A DNA stretch of 64,000 bases, taken from the NCBI GenBank assembly GCA_949292905.1, contig CASFAV010000009.1:146061-210060 (forward strand), read 5' to 3'. Shown here in pieces: positions 27,987 through 37,115 of the stretch; position 1 is the stretch's first letter, and the number at the start of each line of letters is the position of its first letter. The DNA is from an uncultured Eubacteriales bacterium (lineage in GTDB: Bacteria; Bacillota; Clostridia; Christensenellales; DTU072). The notes below the pieces were generated by a model, which worked only from the letters and a program-made list of their open reading frames with translations, was not told the origin of the DNA and did not search any database. The translations under genes were made by a program, and so were the position numbers.

Positions 27987-29428
27987 AAGTTATATCTCCT
28001 GAATATTTCGAGCACCTCGGCGCGATCGGAATACGGGCGTTTGACGCCGCCTTCGTCCATATAAGGTTCGGCGCCTTTGCCGGCGATGACCACGACGTCC
28101 TCGGGACGCGCCACGACGACGGCGTAGGTTATCGCGCTGGAGCGCTCTACTATAGTGATGTAAGAGGAACTTATTTCCTTGTATCCGTTCTCTATCTGAC
28201 GGATTATGTCATTGGGGTCTTCGGTGCGCGAATTGTCGGAAGTCAGTACCCCGAAGTCGGCGTATTCGGCGGCGATCCTGCCCATGACCGAACGCTTCTT
28301 CGGATCTCTGTCGCCGCCGCATCCGAACACGACGATGAGCCTTCCGCGCGTTATCGCGCGCGCCGCGGTAAGTAAGTTTTTGAGTCCGTCGGGAGTATGT
28401 GCAAAATCTATTATTACCCTTTTGGTGCTTTCGATAATATTAAATCTTCCCGCGACTTCCGGCATTCTGAAAAACGCGCGCACTATCGTATCGGTATTTA
28501 CCGAAAGGAGCCTCGTCACCGTGATCGCGGCAAGCGCGTTATACAGATTGAATTCGCCGCTGAACGGAGTGACGAGCTCGAAAATATCGTCGAAACTGTT
28601 GACTACGCACCGCGTGCCCGAAGTGCAATCGGCGTCGATGGCGAAGGTATCTGCAGGATTCTCGACGCCGTAGGTCGCCGTCGGAAGCGGCGTTTCCGCT
28701 ATAATGCGCCTGCCCCACTCGTCGTCCGAATTGACCACGGCGAAATCGGCGTTTTCTTTGGTAAAATAGCCCGCCTTGCATTTCCCGTAGGTTTCCATAT
28801 CTCCGAAAAAGTCGAGGTGATCCTGCGTGAGATTGGTGAAAACGGCGACTTTCGCCCTGATCCCCGTAAGTTTTTTTAACGCTATCGCGTGCGCGCTCGC
28901 TTCCATTACGACGTATTCCACGCCCGCAAGATGCGCTATCTGGAAAAGCCTGTGCAGTTCTATGGGATCGGGAGTGGTGAGCTCGGAAGGTATTTCCCTT
29001 CCGTTGATGGTCACGCCGAGAGTGCCGAAAACGGCTACGTTTTTGTCCGCCGCCCGCAATATCTCGGATATCATCCGGCACGTCGTGGTCTTACCGTTGG
29101 TGCCGGTCACCGTGATTATTTTCAGCTCGCGGTGAGCGTTATAATAGAAATTGCCCGCGATGAGCGCGAGCGCCGCCCGCGCGTCGGGAACGAGTATTTC
29201 TATGAGTCCGGAACGGAGCGGACGTTCCGTCACTACGGCTACGGCGCCGCGCGCCGCGGCGTCGCTCACGTAATTGCCGCCGTCCTCCTTGCCGCCTCTT
29301 ATCGCGAAAAACATAGCTCCTTCCGTGCACCCTTCGGAGTGCATCGACAACGCCGCGATCTCGGTCTCGTCCGCTTCAGCGGAGCCTTCGAGCAAAGGTA
29401 CGCCCTCAAGTAATTCTTTTAATTTCAT
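27983..29428 (-). CDS. murE: UDP-N-acetylmuramyl-tripeptide synthetase
   Basis: Adds the third amino acid of the stem peptide. 481 residues: SEGCTEGAMFFAIRGGKEDG, VTGTNGKTTTCRMI, NLTQDHLDFFG, and a late specificity loop reading DNSRTEDPNDII. DAP-specific enzymes have DNPR here and lysine enzymes lack the Arg, so the retained Arg suggests meso-diaminopimelate, although Pro is Ser. Overlaps mraY by ATGA. Confidence 0.95.
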   Translation of the reverse strand: MKLKELLEGVPLLEGSAEADETEIAALSMHSEGCTEGAMFFAIRGGKEDGGNYVSDAAARGAVAVVTERPLRSGLIEILVPDARAALALIAGNFYYNAHRELKIITVTGTNGKTTTCRMISEILRAADKNVAVFGTLGVTINGREIPSELTTPDPIELHRLFQIAHLAGVEYVVMEASAHAIALKKLTGIRAKVAVFTNLTQDHLDFFGDMETYGKCKAGYFTKENADFAVVNSDDEWGRRIIAETPLPTATYGVENPADTFAIDADCTSGTRCVVNSFDDIFELVTPFSGEFNLYNALAAITVTRLLSVNTDTIVRAFFRMPEVAGRFNIIESTKRVIIDFAHTPDGLKNLLTAARAITRGRLIVVFGCGGDRDPKKRSVMGRIAAEYADFGVLTSDNSRTEDPNDIIRQIENGYKEISSSYITIVERSSAITYAVVVARPEDVVVIAGKGAEPYMDEGGVKRPYSDRAEVLEIFRRYNL

Positions 29429-29438
29429 CTCGCCTCCG

Positions 29439-31088
29439 TCAACTCCGGTATTGATACAGATTTTTGAATATCTCTCCGACGTACGGGGCGGCGACTATGC
29501 CGCCGTAATATGCCCCTACCGGTTCATCCACCACGATAAGACTTATATATTCGGGATCGTCCGCGGGCGCGAAGCCTATAAACGTCGATACGTACTTACC
29601 GCGCGCTATCGCGCCGTTTTCGTATTTCTGCGCCGTTCCCGTCTTACCGCCTATCCTTATGCCGGTGACCTGCGCGTTCTTGCCCGATCCCACGAGCACT
29701 ACCGATTCGAGAACTTCGCGCATGACAACAGAAGTGCTTTCTTTGATAACTCCGCTTACGATCTCCGGTTGCGCCTTATATAACTCGCTCCCGTCCGCCG
29801 CCACGATGCTGTCCATGATATACGGAGTCACGAGGTTGCCGCCGTTCACTACCGCCGCCGCCGCGCGCAGAAGCTCTATCGGAGTCATCGCTATCGCCTG
29901 TCCGAAGCCTATTCTCGCGAGATCTACCGTTTTCACCGCGCTCTCCGCTATCGTCAGTCCCGAAGCTTCGCCGCTCATATCGATACCCGTTTTGGACGTC
30001 ACGCCGAGTTTCTCCAGTCCCGCGTAAAATCCGCTCACGCCCACGTTCATCGCAATATTCATGAACATACAGTTACAGGAATTCTGCACTCCTTCGGCAA
30101 AGGTCTGACTTCCGTGTCCTATCGTGCGCCAGCACTTGATACGCTGACCGTCCACCGTGAGCGCGCCGCCGCAGTAACAACGGTAATCCGTGGTGATCGC
30201 TCCCGTATCCAGCCCTATCGCCGCCGTGAGTATCTTGAAAGTCGAGCCCGGCTCGAACACGTCCGATATTAGTTTGCACCGCGAAGTTTCGAGTAATTCC
30301 TTAACGTCGTCGCGAGGCACGTTATTCAGATCGAAAGAGGGATTTTCCGCCATGGCGATTATCTCTCCCGTCTTGGCGTTCATCACCACGCAGCTCACGC
30401 CTTTTGCGTTATGCGTCGCCTTTGCTTTGGCTATTATGTTTTCGACGAAGCTCTGCACGTTGTAATCTATCGTAAGTTTCGCCGTGGCTCCCGCGGTTCC
30501 AGGTACGTAATACGTGACTCCGTCCTCGATCTCGCGTCCGACGAGGTCGGCTTCGGTGAGCACGTATCCGTCTTTACCCTCGAGATAAGCGTTGTAATAA
30601 GCTTCCACGCCCGTCTGCCCGACTACGTCGGAATTGGTGAAGCCCATCACCTGCGTGAGCAGATCGCCGTAAGGATACACCCTCTCGATATTCTCCGAAA
30701 CGTAAATTCCGGTCGCCCCCGATTCCGCGATCTTCAATACGGTATCCTTGTCCACGCCGTGTTTGACGGTGACTTCCGAAGAACGCGAATTTATCTTCGA
30801 AAGCACCGCGTCGTACTTGAGTTCGAGAGTTTCGCTGAGCACCGCGGCGGTCACTTCTTTATTGGTCACCGCGACCGGGCGCGCGTATATCGTATAGACT
30901 GTAGCCGAAGTCGCCAGCACCACTCCGTTGCGGTCGGTGATCTTACCGCGCTCCGCTCGGAGCGGCACGTCGCGGTACCACTGCTCGAGCGCCCTCGCCT
31001 GCAATTCCTCTCCGGTGACCGCTTCGATGTATATGAGTCGCGCTATCACCGCGATAAACAAAAAGGTTATCAGCAAAACCATTGCCAA
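29439..31088 (-). CDS. Class B penicillin-binding protein (FtsI/SpoVD type, no PASTA)
   Basis: Septal transpeptidase partner of FtsW. About 549 residues: N-terminal membrane helix, dimerisation/pedestal domain (RAERGKITDRNG), then transpeptidase with FEPGSTFK (SxxK nucleophile), QNSCNCMF (SxN) and GGKTGTAQ (KTG). It ends right after the catalytic domain, so there are no PASTA repeats. The start is uncertain: the given TTG at 31088 and the ATG at 31082 have only AAAAGG nearby, while the open frame continues upstream with a typical basic sequence (YRQKKRLL) but no ATG, GTG or TTG. Confidence 0.92.
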   Translation of the reverse strand: MAMVLLITFLFIAVIARLIYIEAVTGEELQARALEQWYRDVPLRAERGKITDRNGVVLATSATVYTIYARPVAVTNKEVTAAVLSETLELKYDAVLSKINSRSSEVTVKHGVDKDTVLKIAESGATGIYVSENIERVYPYGDLLTQVMGFTNSDVVGQTGVEAYYNAYLEGKDGYVLTEADLVGREIEDGVTYYVPGTAGATAKLTIDYNVQSFVENIIAKAKATHNAKGVSCVVMNAKTGEIIAMAENPSFDLNNVPRDDVKELLETSRCKLISDVFEPGSTFKILTAAIGLDTGAITTDYRCYCGGALTVDGQRIKCWRTIGHGSQTFAEGVQNSCNCMFMNIAMNVGVSGFYAGLEKLGVTSKTGIDMSGEASGLTIAESAVKTVDLARIGFGQAIAMTPIELLRAAAAVVNGGNLVTPYIMDSIVAADGSELYKAQPEIVSGVIKESTSVVMREVLESVVLVGSGKNAQVTGIRIGGKTGTAQKYENGAIARGKYVSTFIGFAPADDPEYISLIVVDEPVGAYYGGIVAAPYVGEIFKNLYQYRS

Positions 31089-31157
31089 TAACCTTTTCTT
31101 TTGTCTGTAAGCTGTAACCTTTCCGATAATGCGCTCCTTCGGCGCGACGGAAACCTA

Positions 31158-31757
31158 TTATTTATTGCTGATACCGTCGAGCAGGTCGTCGAACCAGTTG
31201 CCTTCTATCTCGCGGCTCTCAACAGTCAACGCTTTGATCTCGCCCGAAGCCGCATCCGCGCTCGCGCTCACGCCGCCTTTGCCGTCGCCACTGTTGTTCA
31301 CAGCTATAATAATAGATGCTATGGCGATCACGGTAAGAACGTAAACAAGCGTAAAAATTTTGCCGGCTTTCGTCATGCGCTTCTTGGTCTTGCGCGCCTT
31401 GGAGGGGGTAGCCTTGCTGACGCCGGACGAATTGAATTTAGCCTGATAGAACTCCTCTTTGCTGAGAAGTTTTTCGGGCGATCTGCGGTTGAGCTGCGCC
31501 CTCATGTATTCGTTGTAATCGGCGTACTCGTTGTTCGATTCGGGCTCTCGTTTCGCTTCGTACGGACACCCGTACACTTCGTTAACGGAACCGGCGTGCA
31601 AGGCGGTATCTGCGTTGCGGGAGTTGTATTTCTTCTCCTCGTTACGCATCTTGTCACGCATAAAAATGTCGTAATCCGTGAGCCCCGCGTCCCTGTCCGC
31701 TCTGTCGAATATCCCGTTGGCTGCTACCGCCGCAACATCTCTTCTCATCGTGACCAT
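31158..31757 (-). CDS. Single-pass membrane protein in the FtsL position
   Basis: 199 residues: a long, charged cytoplasmic N-terminal part (about 130 residues), one membrane helix (IFTLVYVLTVIAIASIIIAV) and a short 40-residue exterior. Position between rsmH and the PBP is where FtsL is encoded, and the topology is right, but the exterior lacks the leucine-zipper coiled coil and the cytoplasmic part is far longer than in FtsL. It may be a divergent FtsL or an unrelated division factor. GGAGGT precedes the ATG. Confidence 0.7.
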   Translation of the reverse strand: MVTMRRDVAAVAANGIFDRADRDAGLTDYDIFMRDKMRNEEKKYNSRNADTALHAGSVNEVYGCPYEAKREPESNNEYADYNEYMRAQLNRRSPEKLLSKEEFYQAKFNSSGVSKATPSKARKTKKRMTKAGKIFTLVYVLTVIAIASIIIAVNNSGDGKGGVSASADAASGEIKALTVESREIEGNWFDDLLDGISNK

Positions 31758-31772
31758 ACTTACCTCCTTCTT

Positions 31773-32708
31773 TTATACGCGCTCCGCTATCCTGAGTTTA
31801 GCGCTTTCCGCCCTTCTGTTTTCCTTGAGTTCTTCTTCTCCCGCCGTTACGGGTTTGGGCGTCAGTATCTTTATCTCCTGCCTCTTGCCGCATACGCATA
31901 CGGGCAGGCGTTTGTCGCATATACAATCTTTTTCCAATTCCTTAAAGACGTTCTTCACTATCCTGTCTTCGAGCGAATGGAAGGTTATCACCGCTATCCT
32001 TCCGCCCTTGCGGAGCCTTAAAGTTATCGCCTCTATGAATTCGTACAGCCCGTCAAGCTCGCCGTTTACTTCTATCCTTATCGCCTGAAATACTCTTTTG
32101 GCGGGATGTCCGAATTTGTAACGGTACGCCGCGGGATAACATTTTTCGACTATGGCGGCAAGCCTTCCCGTCGTTTCTATCGGTTCGCGCTCGCGCTCCC
32201 TGACTATTGCCGCGGCAATTTTCGCCGCCAGTTTGTCCTCTCCGTATTCGCGTATCACGCGGGTGAGTTCTTCGCGGGGATATCCGTTCACGACCGCTCT
32301 TGCGTCGAGCGCCTGCGTCCTGTCCATTCTCATGTCGAGAGGCGCGTTTTTTATGTAACTGAATCCCCTTTCGGCATTGTCTATCTGCGGCGAAGATACT
32401 CCGAGATCTATGAGCACTCCGTCTATCTCGCCTATTCCGAGCTCGTCGAGCTTTGCGGGAAGATCTTTATAATCGCCGTGAACGAAAGTAACTTTGTCGG
32501 AATACTCCGCAAGAACTTTCCTTCCGTTCTCCAGCGCTTCTTCGTCGAGATCGTTGGCGACGAGCCTTCCTGAGGTGTTGAGCTTCTCAAGTATCCCCTG
32601 AGAGTGCCCCGCGCCGCCGAGAGTGCAATCGACGTATACGCCGTCGGCTTTGACGTCGAGCCCTTCCAGCACTTCGCGGTACATTACGGGTATGTGTCTG
32701 AATTCCAT
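31773..32708 (-). CDS. rsmH: 16S rRNA m4C1402 methyltransferase
   Basis: 311 residues. HIPVMYREVLEGL at the start, VDCTLGGAGHSQGIL (SAM motif I), DLGVSSPQIDNAERGFSY and the late ITFHSLEDRIVKN are diagnostic. It begins one base before the mraZ stop codon region ends, the normal mraZ-rsmH coupling. Confidence 0.97.
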   Translation of the reverse strand: MEFRHIPVMYREVLEGLDVKADGVYVDCTLGGAGHSQGILEKLNTSGRLVANDLDEEALENGRKVLAEYSDKVTFVHGDYKDLPAKLDELGIGEIDGVLIDLGVSSPQIDNAERGFSYIKNAPLDMRMDRTQALDARAVVNGYPREELTRVIREYGEDKLAAKIAAAIVREREREPIETTGRLAAIVEKCYPAAYRYKFGHPAKRVFQAIRIEVNGELDGLYEFIEAITLRLRKGGRIAVITFHSLEDRIVKNVFKELEKDCICDKRLPVCVCGKRQEIKILTPKPVTAGEEELKENRRAESAKLRIAERV

Positions 32709-33146
32709 TTATACGCCGTAATCCCTGAGTTTAAGAAGTTTCGCGTCGAGGCTCTCCTCTTCGGCGGAATCGGAATTCGCGTTATACTTTTCTTCCGACC
32801 ATATCTCTATATAGTCGCACGCGCCCACGATAACGATGTTTTTGGAGATCCCCGCATACCTGACAGCTCTTGCGGGAAGAACGAATCTGCCCTGCGCGTC
32901 TTCCTCCGGTACTACTACCGATGCCATTATCTCAGATACCACTCGGCGAGCGGCGGAGTCGCTCAGAGGAACGCGCGCGAACTGCGCGGTCATGTCGTTG
33001 AAGCGCTTGGCGTCCATGACGAGCAAACAACCGTTTGCGCCGTTGAGAATATAGTACTCCGAGCCGAGCTGCATTTTGAGCTTCATCGGCATCCGCATAC
33101 GGTTTTTACCGTCGAGCACTTGATTGTATTCTCCGTAGTACACCAT
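32709..33146 (-). CDS. mraZ: Transcriptional regulator MraZ
   Basis: DNA-binding regulator of the dcw cluster. 145 residues from the ATG at 33146, chosen because GGAGG stands four bases upstream; a TTG further left would read through the promoter. Two SpoVT-AbrB-like halves: GEYNQVLDGKNRMRMP and EDAQGRFVLPARAVRYAGI, each with the conserved D-x-x-GR-type loop. Putative MraZ boxes overlap its own promoter. Confidence 0.95.
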   Translation of the reverse strand: MVYYGEYNQVLDGKNRMRMPMKLKMQLGSEYYILNGANGCLLVMDAKRFNDMTAQFARVPLSDSAARRVVSEIMASVVVPEEDAQGRFVLPARAVRYAGISKNIVIVGACDYIEIWSEEKYNANSDSAEEESLDAKLLKLRDYGV

Positions 33147-33172
33147 GACGCCTCCTTCTTTATTACATATAA

Positions 33173-33207
33173 ATTGTAACACAAGTTAAACCACTTGCAA
33201 CCACTTT
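33173..33207 (-). promoter_or_regulatory. mraZ promoter with overlapping MraZ-type boxes
   Basis: TTGCAA (33195-33200), 16-base spacer, TACAAT (33173-33178) on the minus strand, with TG before the -10. Two direct repeats AAGTGGTT (complements at 33189-33196 and 33199-33206) are exactly 10 bases apart and cover the -35; a weaker third (AACTTGTG) follows. Similar GTGG-containing repeats are bound by MraZ in other Firmicutes. Confidence 0.7.
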
Positions 33208-33375
33208 GACCGAATTTCAAGGTTCAAAAAGTATAATTTTAGGGAAATTATTTTCTCACGGACTCAAAAACGTGAAATTTTATGAACGCTTGTTCGAAAC
33301 GCCGCCTTTACGGAAGTTGCGTAGAAAAAATACCGCCCTCTCCGAAGGAGGGACGTAGAAGCCGCCTGAAAAAAA
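33208..33375. other. Intergenic region upstream of the dcw cluster
   Basis: No gene seen. It holds AT-rich sequence near the mraZ promoter and a CCCTCTCCGAAGGAGGG hairpin around 33336, then the metallophosphoesterase terminator. Confidence 0.4.
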
Positions 33376-33397
33376 TCCCCCTCGCGAACGAGGGGGA
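33376..33397 (-). terminator. Terminator of the lon-engB-phosphoesterase unit
   Basis: Nine-base stem (CCCCCTCG plus an A-T pair) closed by TTCG, followed by seven T on the minus strand. Confidence 0.88.
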
Positions 33398-33439
33398 AAT
33401 TGGGGTATAAGATTTTAAGAACGCAAAGCGGAGCGCGGC

Positions 33440-34138
33440 TCAATCGACGAGTTTCAGGACGTTTCCCAGTTTGTCGCAGGAGGTGAGAAAGTACTCGGCG
33501 CCTTGCTTGACGCGCACGAGTTCGGTGCGGGATTCCACGCCGTGAAGATGCCCGTAAACCACCTTATTTACGCCGAAACGGCGGAAAAGCTCCGTAAAAG
33601 GCGAATTTTCGTACCGTGAATTGAAAGGAGGATAATGTATCATCGCGATGAGCTTGTCGCCCTCTTCGCGCAGTTTATCCGCGGCGGTGAGACTCATCTC
33701 CATACGGATTATCTCGCGCTCGAATATCTTGGCGTCCTCGGCGCTCTGCGCGGCTCCGGTCTCGGGCACGCTCCAGCCCCTGCTGCCCGCAAAAACGTAT
33801 TTCCCTATTTTCAGCGCGTCGTTCTGCAGGCAATACGTTCCTTCCGGCAATACCGCCCGAACTTTGGATATCCCTGACCACCAGTAATCGTGATTGCCGC
33901 GAATAAGTATTTTGGTACCGGGAAGCGCGCCGATGAGCTCGAGATCCTTAACGGCGTCCTGAAGGTACATCGCCCAGGATATATCGCCCGCGATGAGAAC
34001 TACGTCGTCGGAGCGTACTTTGTCCTTCCAGTCCGTCGTTATTTCGTCCCAGTGGTTTTCCCATACCGCGCCGAATACGGACATCGGCTTGTCCTCGGTA
34101 AATGAAAGATGCGGATCGCTTATCGCGTAAACGTGCAT
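33440..34138 (-). CDS. Metallophosphoesterase
   Basis: 232 residues of the calcineurin-like fold. Metal ligands are visible in order: SDPHLS, AGDISWAMY, IRGNHDYWW, MIHYPPFNS and VYGHLHG. Substrate unknown; homologues of this length in Firmicutes are uncharacterised. Its ATG overlaps the engB stop by one base (TAATG), so it is last in the tig-clp-lon-engB run. Confidence 0.9.
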   Translation of the reverse strand: MHVYAISDPHLSFTEDKPMSVFGAVWENHWDEITTDWKDKVRSDDVVLIAGDISWAMYLQDAVKDLELIGALPGTKILIRGNHDYWWSGISKVRAVLPEGTYCLQNDALKIGKYVFAGSRGWSVPETGAAQSAEDAKIFEREIIRMEMSLTAADKLREEGDKLIAMIHYPPFNSRYENSPFTELFRRFGVNKVVYGHLHGVESRTELVRVKQGAEYFLTSCDKLGNVLKLVD

Positions 34139-34770
34139 TATTCCTCGCCTCCGCCGTCTTCTTCGTCGTCGCCTGCGTCGCCGCCGAAAGAAAGTATTTC
34201 GTCGATGCGTTGAAGTATATCGGCTTTTCCCTGCTTGGTCAGCGCGCTGGAAACAAGAACGTTGTCCGCGCCCAGTTTCACGGCTTGAGCGATCTTGCGT
34301 CTCCTGTCCATGGCGGCGCTTCTCGACAGTTTATCCGATTTCGTGCAGATGACCGTGAAAGGAATGTTGAAATGGTAAAGGTAATTTATCATCGTGACGT
34401 CGTCGCCGCTCACGTCCCTGCGGATGTCGAGAAGCAGGAACACGTTGCGTAAAGAAGCGCTCGTCCGGAAATAAGCCTCCATCAATTCCGCCCACTTCTT
34501 TTTCTCTGCGTCGGAAACGCGCGCGAAGCCGTAACCGGGCAGATCGACGAAATTGAATTCGCCGCCGTTGACGGAAAAATAATTTATGAGACGGGTACGC
34601 CCGGGCTCCTTGGAAGTCCGGGCGAGTTTATTGTTCGCGGTGATGAGATTTATGAAGCTGGATTTGCCGACGTTGGATCTTCCGACGACGGCGATCTCCG
34701 GCGTTTCGCCTTTCAATATCTGCGCGGCGCTTGCCGCCGACGTTAAGTATACCGCGTTCTTTATCACCAT
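34138..34770 (-). CDS. engB: Ribosome biogenesis GTPase YsxC/EngB
   Basis: GTPase for 50S assembly. 210 residues: G1 GRSNVGKSSF, G3 DLPGYGFA, G4 TKSDKL, and VSSALTKQG as G5. An acidic Gly/Glu tail follows the domain. The typical neighbour of lon and clpX in Firmicutes; it overlaps the lon stop by seven bases. Confidence 0.95.
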   Translation of the reverse strand: MVIKNAVYLTSAASAAQILKGETPEIAVVGRSNVGKSSFINLITANNKLARTSKEPGRTRLINYFSVNGGEFNFVDLPGYGFARVSDAEKKKWAELMEAYFRTSASLRNVFLLLDIRRDVSGDDVTMINYLYHFNIPFTVICTKSDKLSRSAAMDRRRKIAQAVKLGADNVLVSSALTKQGKADILQRIDEILSFGGDAGDDEEDGGGEE

Positions 34771-37034
34771 ATTATCGCGTTTTTGATGACCGCTCCCACG
34801 TTGTCGACAAAGCGGAAATCGATACCTTTTTTGACGGCTTCGGGCAACTCTTTGTAGTCTTTGCGGTTATCTTCGGGAAGAAATATGGTTTTCACGCCGT
34901 CGCGAAGCGCGGCTAACGATTTCTCCTTGAGCCCGCCTATCGGGAGCACCTTGCCGCGCAGAGTGAGTTCGCCCGTCATCGCGACGTCTCCTCTTACGCA
35001 TCTATCGGTGAGCGCCGAACAGACCGCGGTGGCTATCGTTATGCCCGCGGACGGTCCGTCCTTGGGCGTGGCGCCTTCGGGTACGTGGATATGTACGTCG
35101 TGATCCTTGAAAAATTCCTCGGAAATACCCCATTCCGCAAGGTGAGTGCGGCAATAGCTCAAAGCGATACGGGCGCTTTCCTTCATCACGTCGCCGAGGC
35201 TTCCCGTGAGCAGAATCTCGCCTTTACCGGGCGTGAACGCCACTTCCACTTCGAGGGTGTCGCCGCCCACTTCCGTCCAGGCGAGTCCCGTCACGACGCC
35301 TTTCGCGTCGGGGCGCACCTTGCTTTTTTCGAGGAATTTCGGTTCGCCCAAGAAATCCGCTATGTTTTTCGCGCTGACGGTCACCCTTCTCGAATTGGGC
35401 TTTTCGACGAATCTGCGCGCCACTTTACGTACTACGGCGTTGATCTGTTTCTCAAGCGCGCGCACGCCCGACTCGCGAGTGTAATTCTGGATCATCGCTT
35501 CTATCGCGTCGTCCGTGAGCTTTATCCACGCGCTTTCCACGCCGTTCTGCTTGAGCGCTTTCCTGACGAGATAACGCTTCGCTATCTCCTTTTTCTCTAT
35601 ATCGGTGTAACCGCTCATCTCTATTATTTCCATACGGTCGAGAAGAGGTCTCGATATGGTGTCGAGCGTATTCGCAGTGGTTATGAAAAGCACTTTGGAA
35701 AGATCGAACGGTACTTCGAGGAAGTGGTCGCGGAAATTGACGTTCTGTTCGGGATCGAGCACTTCGAGAAGCGCGCTCGCCGGATCGCCCTTATAATCGG
35801 ACGCCATCTTGTCTATCTCGTCCATAAGGAATACGGGATTCATGCTGCCAGCGGTCTTTATGGAAGTGATTATCCTTCCCGGCATCGCGCCGACGTAGGT
35901 TTTGCGGTGTCCCCGAATTTCCGCTTCGTCGCGTACCCCGCCGAATGAGAGTCGCACGTAATTTTTGTTCATCGCGCGCGCGATGGAGCGCGCGATAGAG
36001 GTCTTGCCCACTCCGGGAGGTCCCACGAGGCAGATGATGGGGCTTCTGCCCTCTTTGCAGAGCTTACGCACCGCGAGCGCCTCTATAAGGCGCTCCTTCA
36101 CCTTCTCGATGCCGTAATGGTCTTCGTCGAGTACGCGTTGCGCTTCCTTGAGGTCCTCGTTGTCCTCGGTGTAAATGCCCCACGGAAGCTCTATCACCGT
36201 GTCGAGATAATTCTTGAGAAGCGCCATATCCGGCGAGGACGGAGCCGTCCTTCCCAGTCTGCGTACCTCCCTTCTGAATTTTTCCTTGTTTTCTTCGGTG
36301 GTCTTGAGTTCGTCTATTTTTTCGAGATAGCTTTCGCTCTCGTCGTCCTCGTCTATTTCCTGCGACAACGCTTTGATCTGCTCGCGCACGTAATATTCGC
36401 GCTGATTTTCGTCCATACTTTCGCGCACCTGCTGCGCTACGGAAGCGTCTATCGACATAATCTCCATCTCGTAAGCGAGCGCGTTGATGAATTTCACGAG
36501 GCGCACTTTGGTGTCGAGCGCGGTGACGAATTGCATCTTGTCGACGTTGCTCAAATGCATGACTATCGCGTCGATGTCGGTATTTAAGGTGTCGAATTCG
36601 AGTTCGATACCCTTACCGCCCTCCGCCTCGAGATAATCCGCGTAAGCTTTTTCGGCTCTCTTATATAATGCGAAGATCTCTTTGTCGTCCGCAGTCGTGA
36701 AAAAACGCGCGGGAATGAGCGATATCTCGGTGATACCGTTCTCGTTCACGGGATTTTGCACGAAATAACGCATTCTGTCCGCTCTGTAAATGAGCGTGGC
36801 GCCGGCGTCCTCCGGCGTCATCATGAATTGCTCAACGGTCACCACTATGGCGATATCGCCTTCGCGTATATCGTAAGGCAATTCTCTTACGGGCACCAGC
36901 GCTACGCGCTGTCCCGCGTTGACAGCCGCTTTGACAGCGGCTATATCGTCGGTAAAACTCAGATCGGTCCTGCCGTTCTCGTACGGAAAAACCGCTTTTT
37001 TTACGGCGATCGCTTTAATTCTTATGTCTTCCAT
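34764..37034 (-). CDS. lon: ATP-dependent protease Lon
   Basis: 756 residues from the ATG at 37034 (GCAGGAA upstream; a longer frame would run into the promoter). N-terminal substrate domain, AAA module with Walker [12 protein letters not shown] and Walker [11 protein letters not shown], then the protease domain with [10 protein letters not shown] holding the catalytic Ser, and [19 protein letters not shown] with the catalytic Lys. Degrades misfolded and regulatory proteins. Its promoter contains a large palindrome between -35 and -10. Confidence 0.97.
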   Translation of the reverse strand: MEDIRIKAIAVKKAVFPYENGRTDLSFTDDIAAVKAAVNAGQRVALVPVRELPYDIREGDIAIVVTVEQFMMTPEDAGATLIYRADRMRYFVQNPVNENGITEISLIPARFFTTADDKEIFALYKRAEKAYADYLEAEGGKGIELEFDTLNTDIDAIVMHLSNVDKMQFVTALDTKVRLVKFINALAYEMEIMSIDASVAQQVRESMDENQREYYVREQIKALSQEIDEDDESESYLEKIDELKTTEENKEKFRREVRRLGRTAPSSPDMALLKNYLDTVIELPWGIYTEDNEDLKEAQRVLDEDHYGIEKVKERLIEALAVRKLCKEGRSPIICLVGPPGVGKTSIARSIARAMNKNYVRLSFGGVRDEAEIRGHRKTYVGAMPGRIITSIKTAGSMNPVFLMDEIDKMASDYKGDPASALLEVLDPEQNVNFRDHFLEVPFDLSKVLFITTANTLDTISRPLLDRMEIIEMSGYTDIEKKEIAKRYLVRKALKQNGVESAWIKLTDDAIEAMIQNYTRESGVRALEKQINAVVRKVARRFVEKPNSRRVTVSAKNIADFLGEPKFLEKSKVRPDAKGVVTGLAWTEVGGDTLEVEVAFTPGKGEILLTGSLGDVMKESARIALSYCRTHLAEWGISEEFFKDHDVHIHVPEGATPKDGPSAGITIATAVCSALTDRCVRGDVAMTGELTLRGKVLPIGGLKEKSLAALRDGVKTIFLPEDNRKDYKELPEAVKKGIDFRFVDNVGAVIKNAIIW

Positions 37035-37056
37035 GATTTTTTCCTGCCTGTTTGGA

Positions 37057-37085
37057 ATTTTACCACCCACGGGCGGTAAAATCAA
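37057..37085 (-). promoter_or_regulatory. lon promoter with internal palindromic operator
   Basis: TTGATT (37080-37085), 17-base spacer, TAAAAT (37057-37062) on the minus strand. Positions 37058-37081 form an inverted repeat with 11-base arms (TTTTACCACCC, one mismatch) around AC, filling the spacer and touching both hexamers. It does not match CIRCE or CtsR boxes. Confidence 0.75.
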
Positions 37086-37115
37086 TGCGTAAATATTGGC
37101 AGAACCATTTTAAGG

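Noticed and set aside
32836..33054. CtsR or CIRCE-type heat-shock operators upstream of clpP, clpX, lon or mraZ.
   Set aside because: Only a single GGTCAAA half occurs near mraZ, and no TTAGCACTC/GAGTGCTAA inverted repeat was found.
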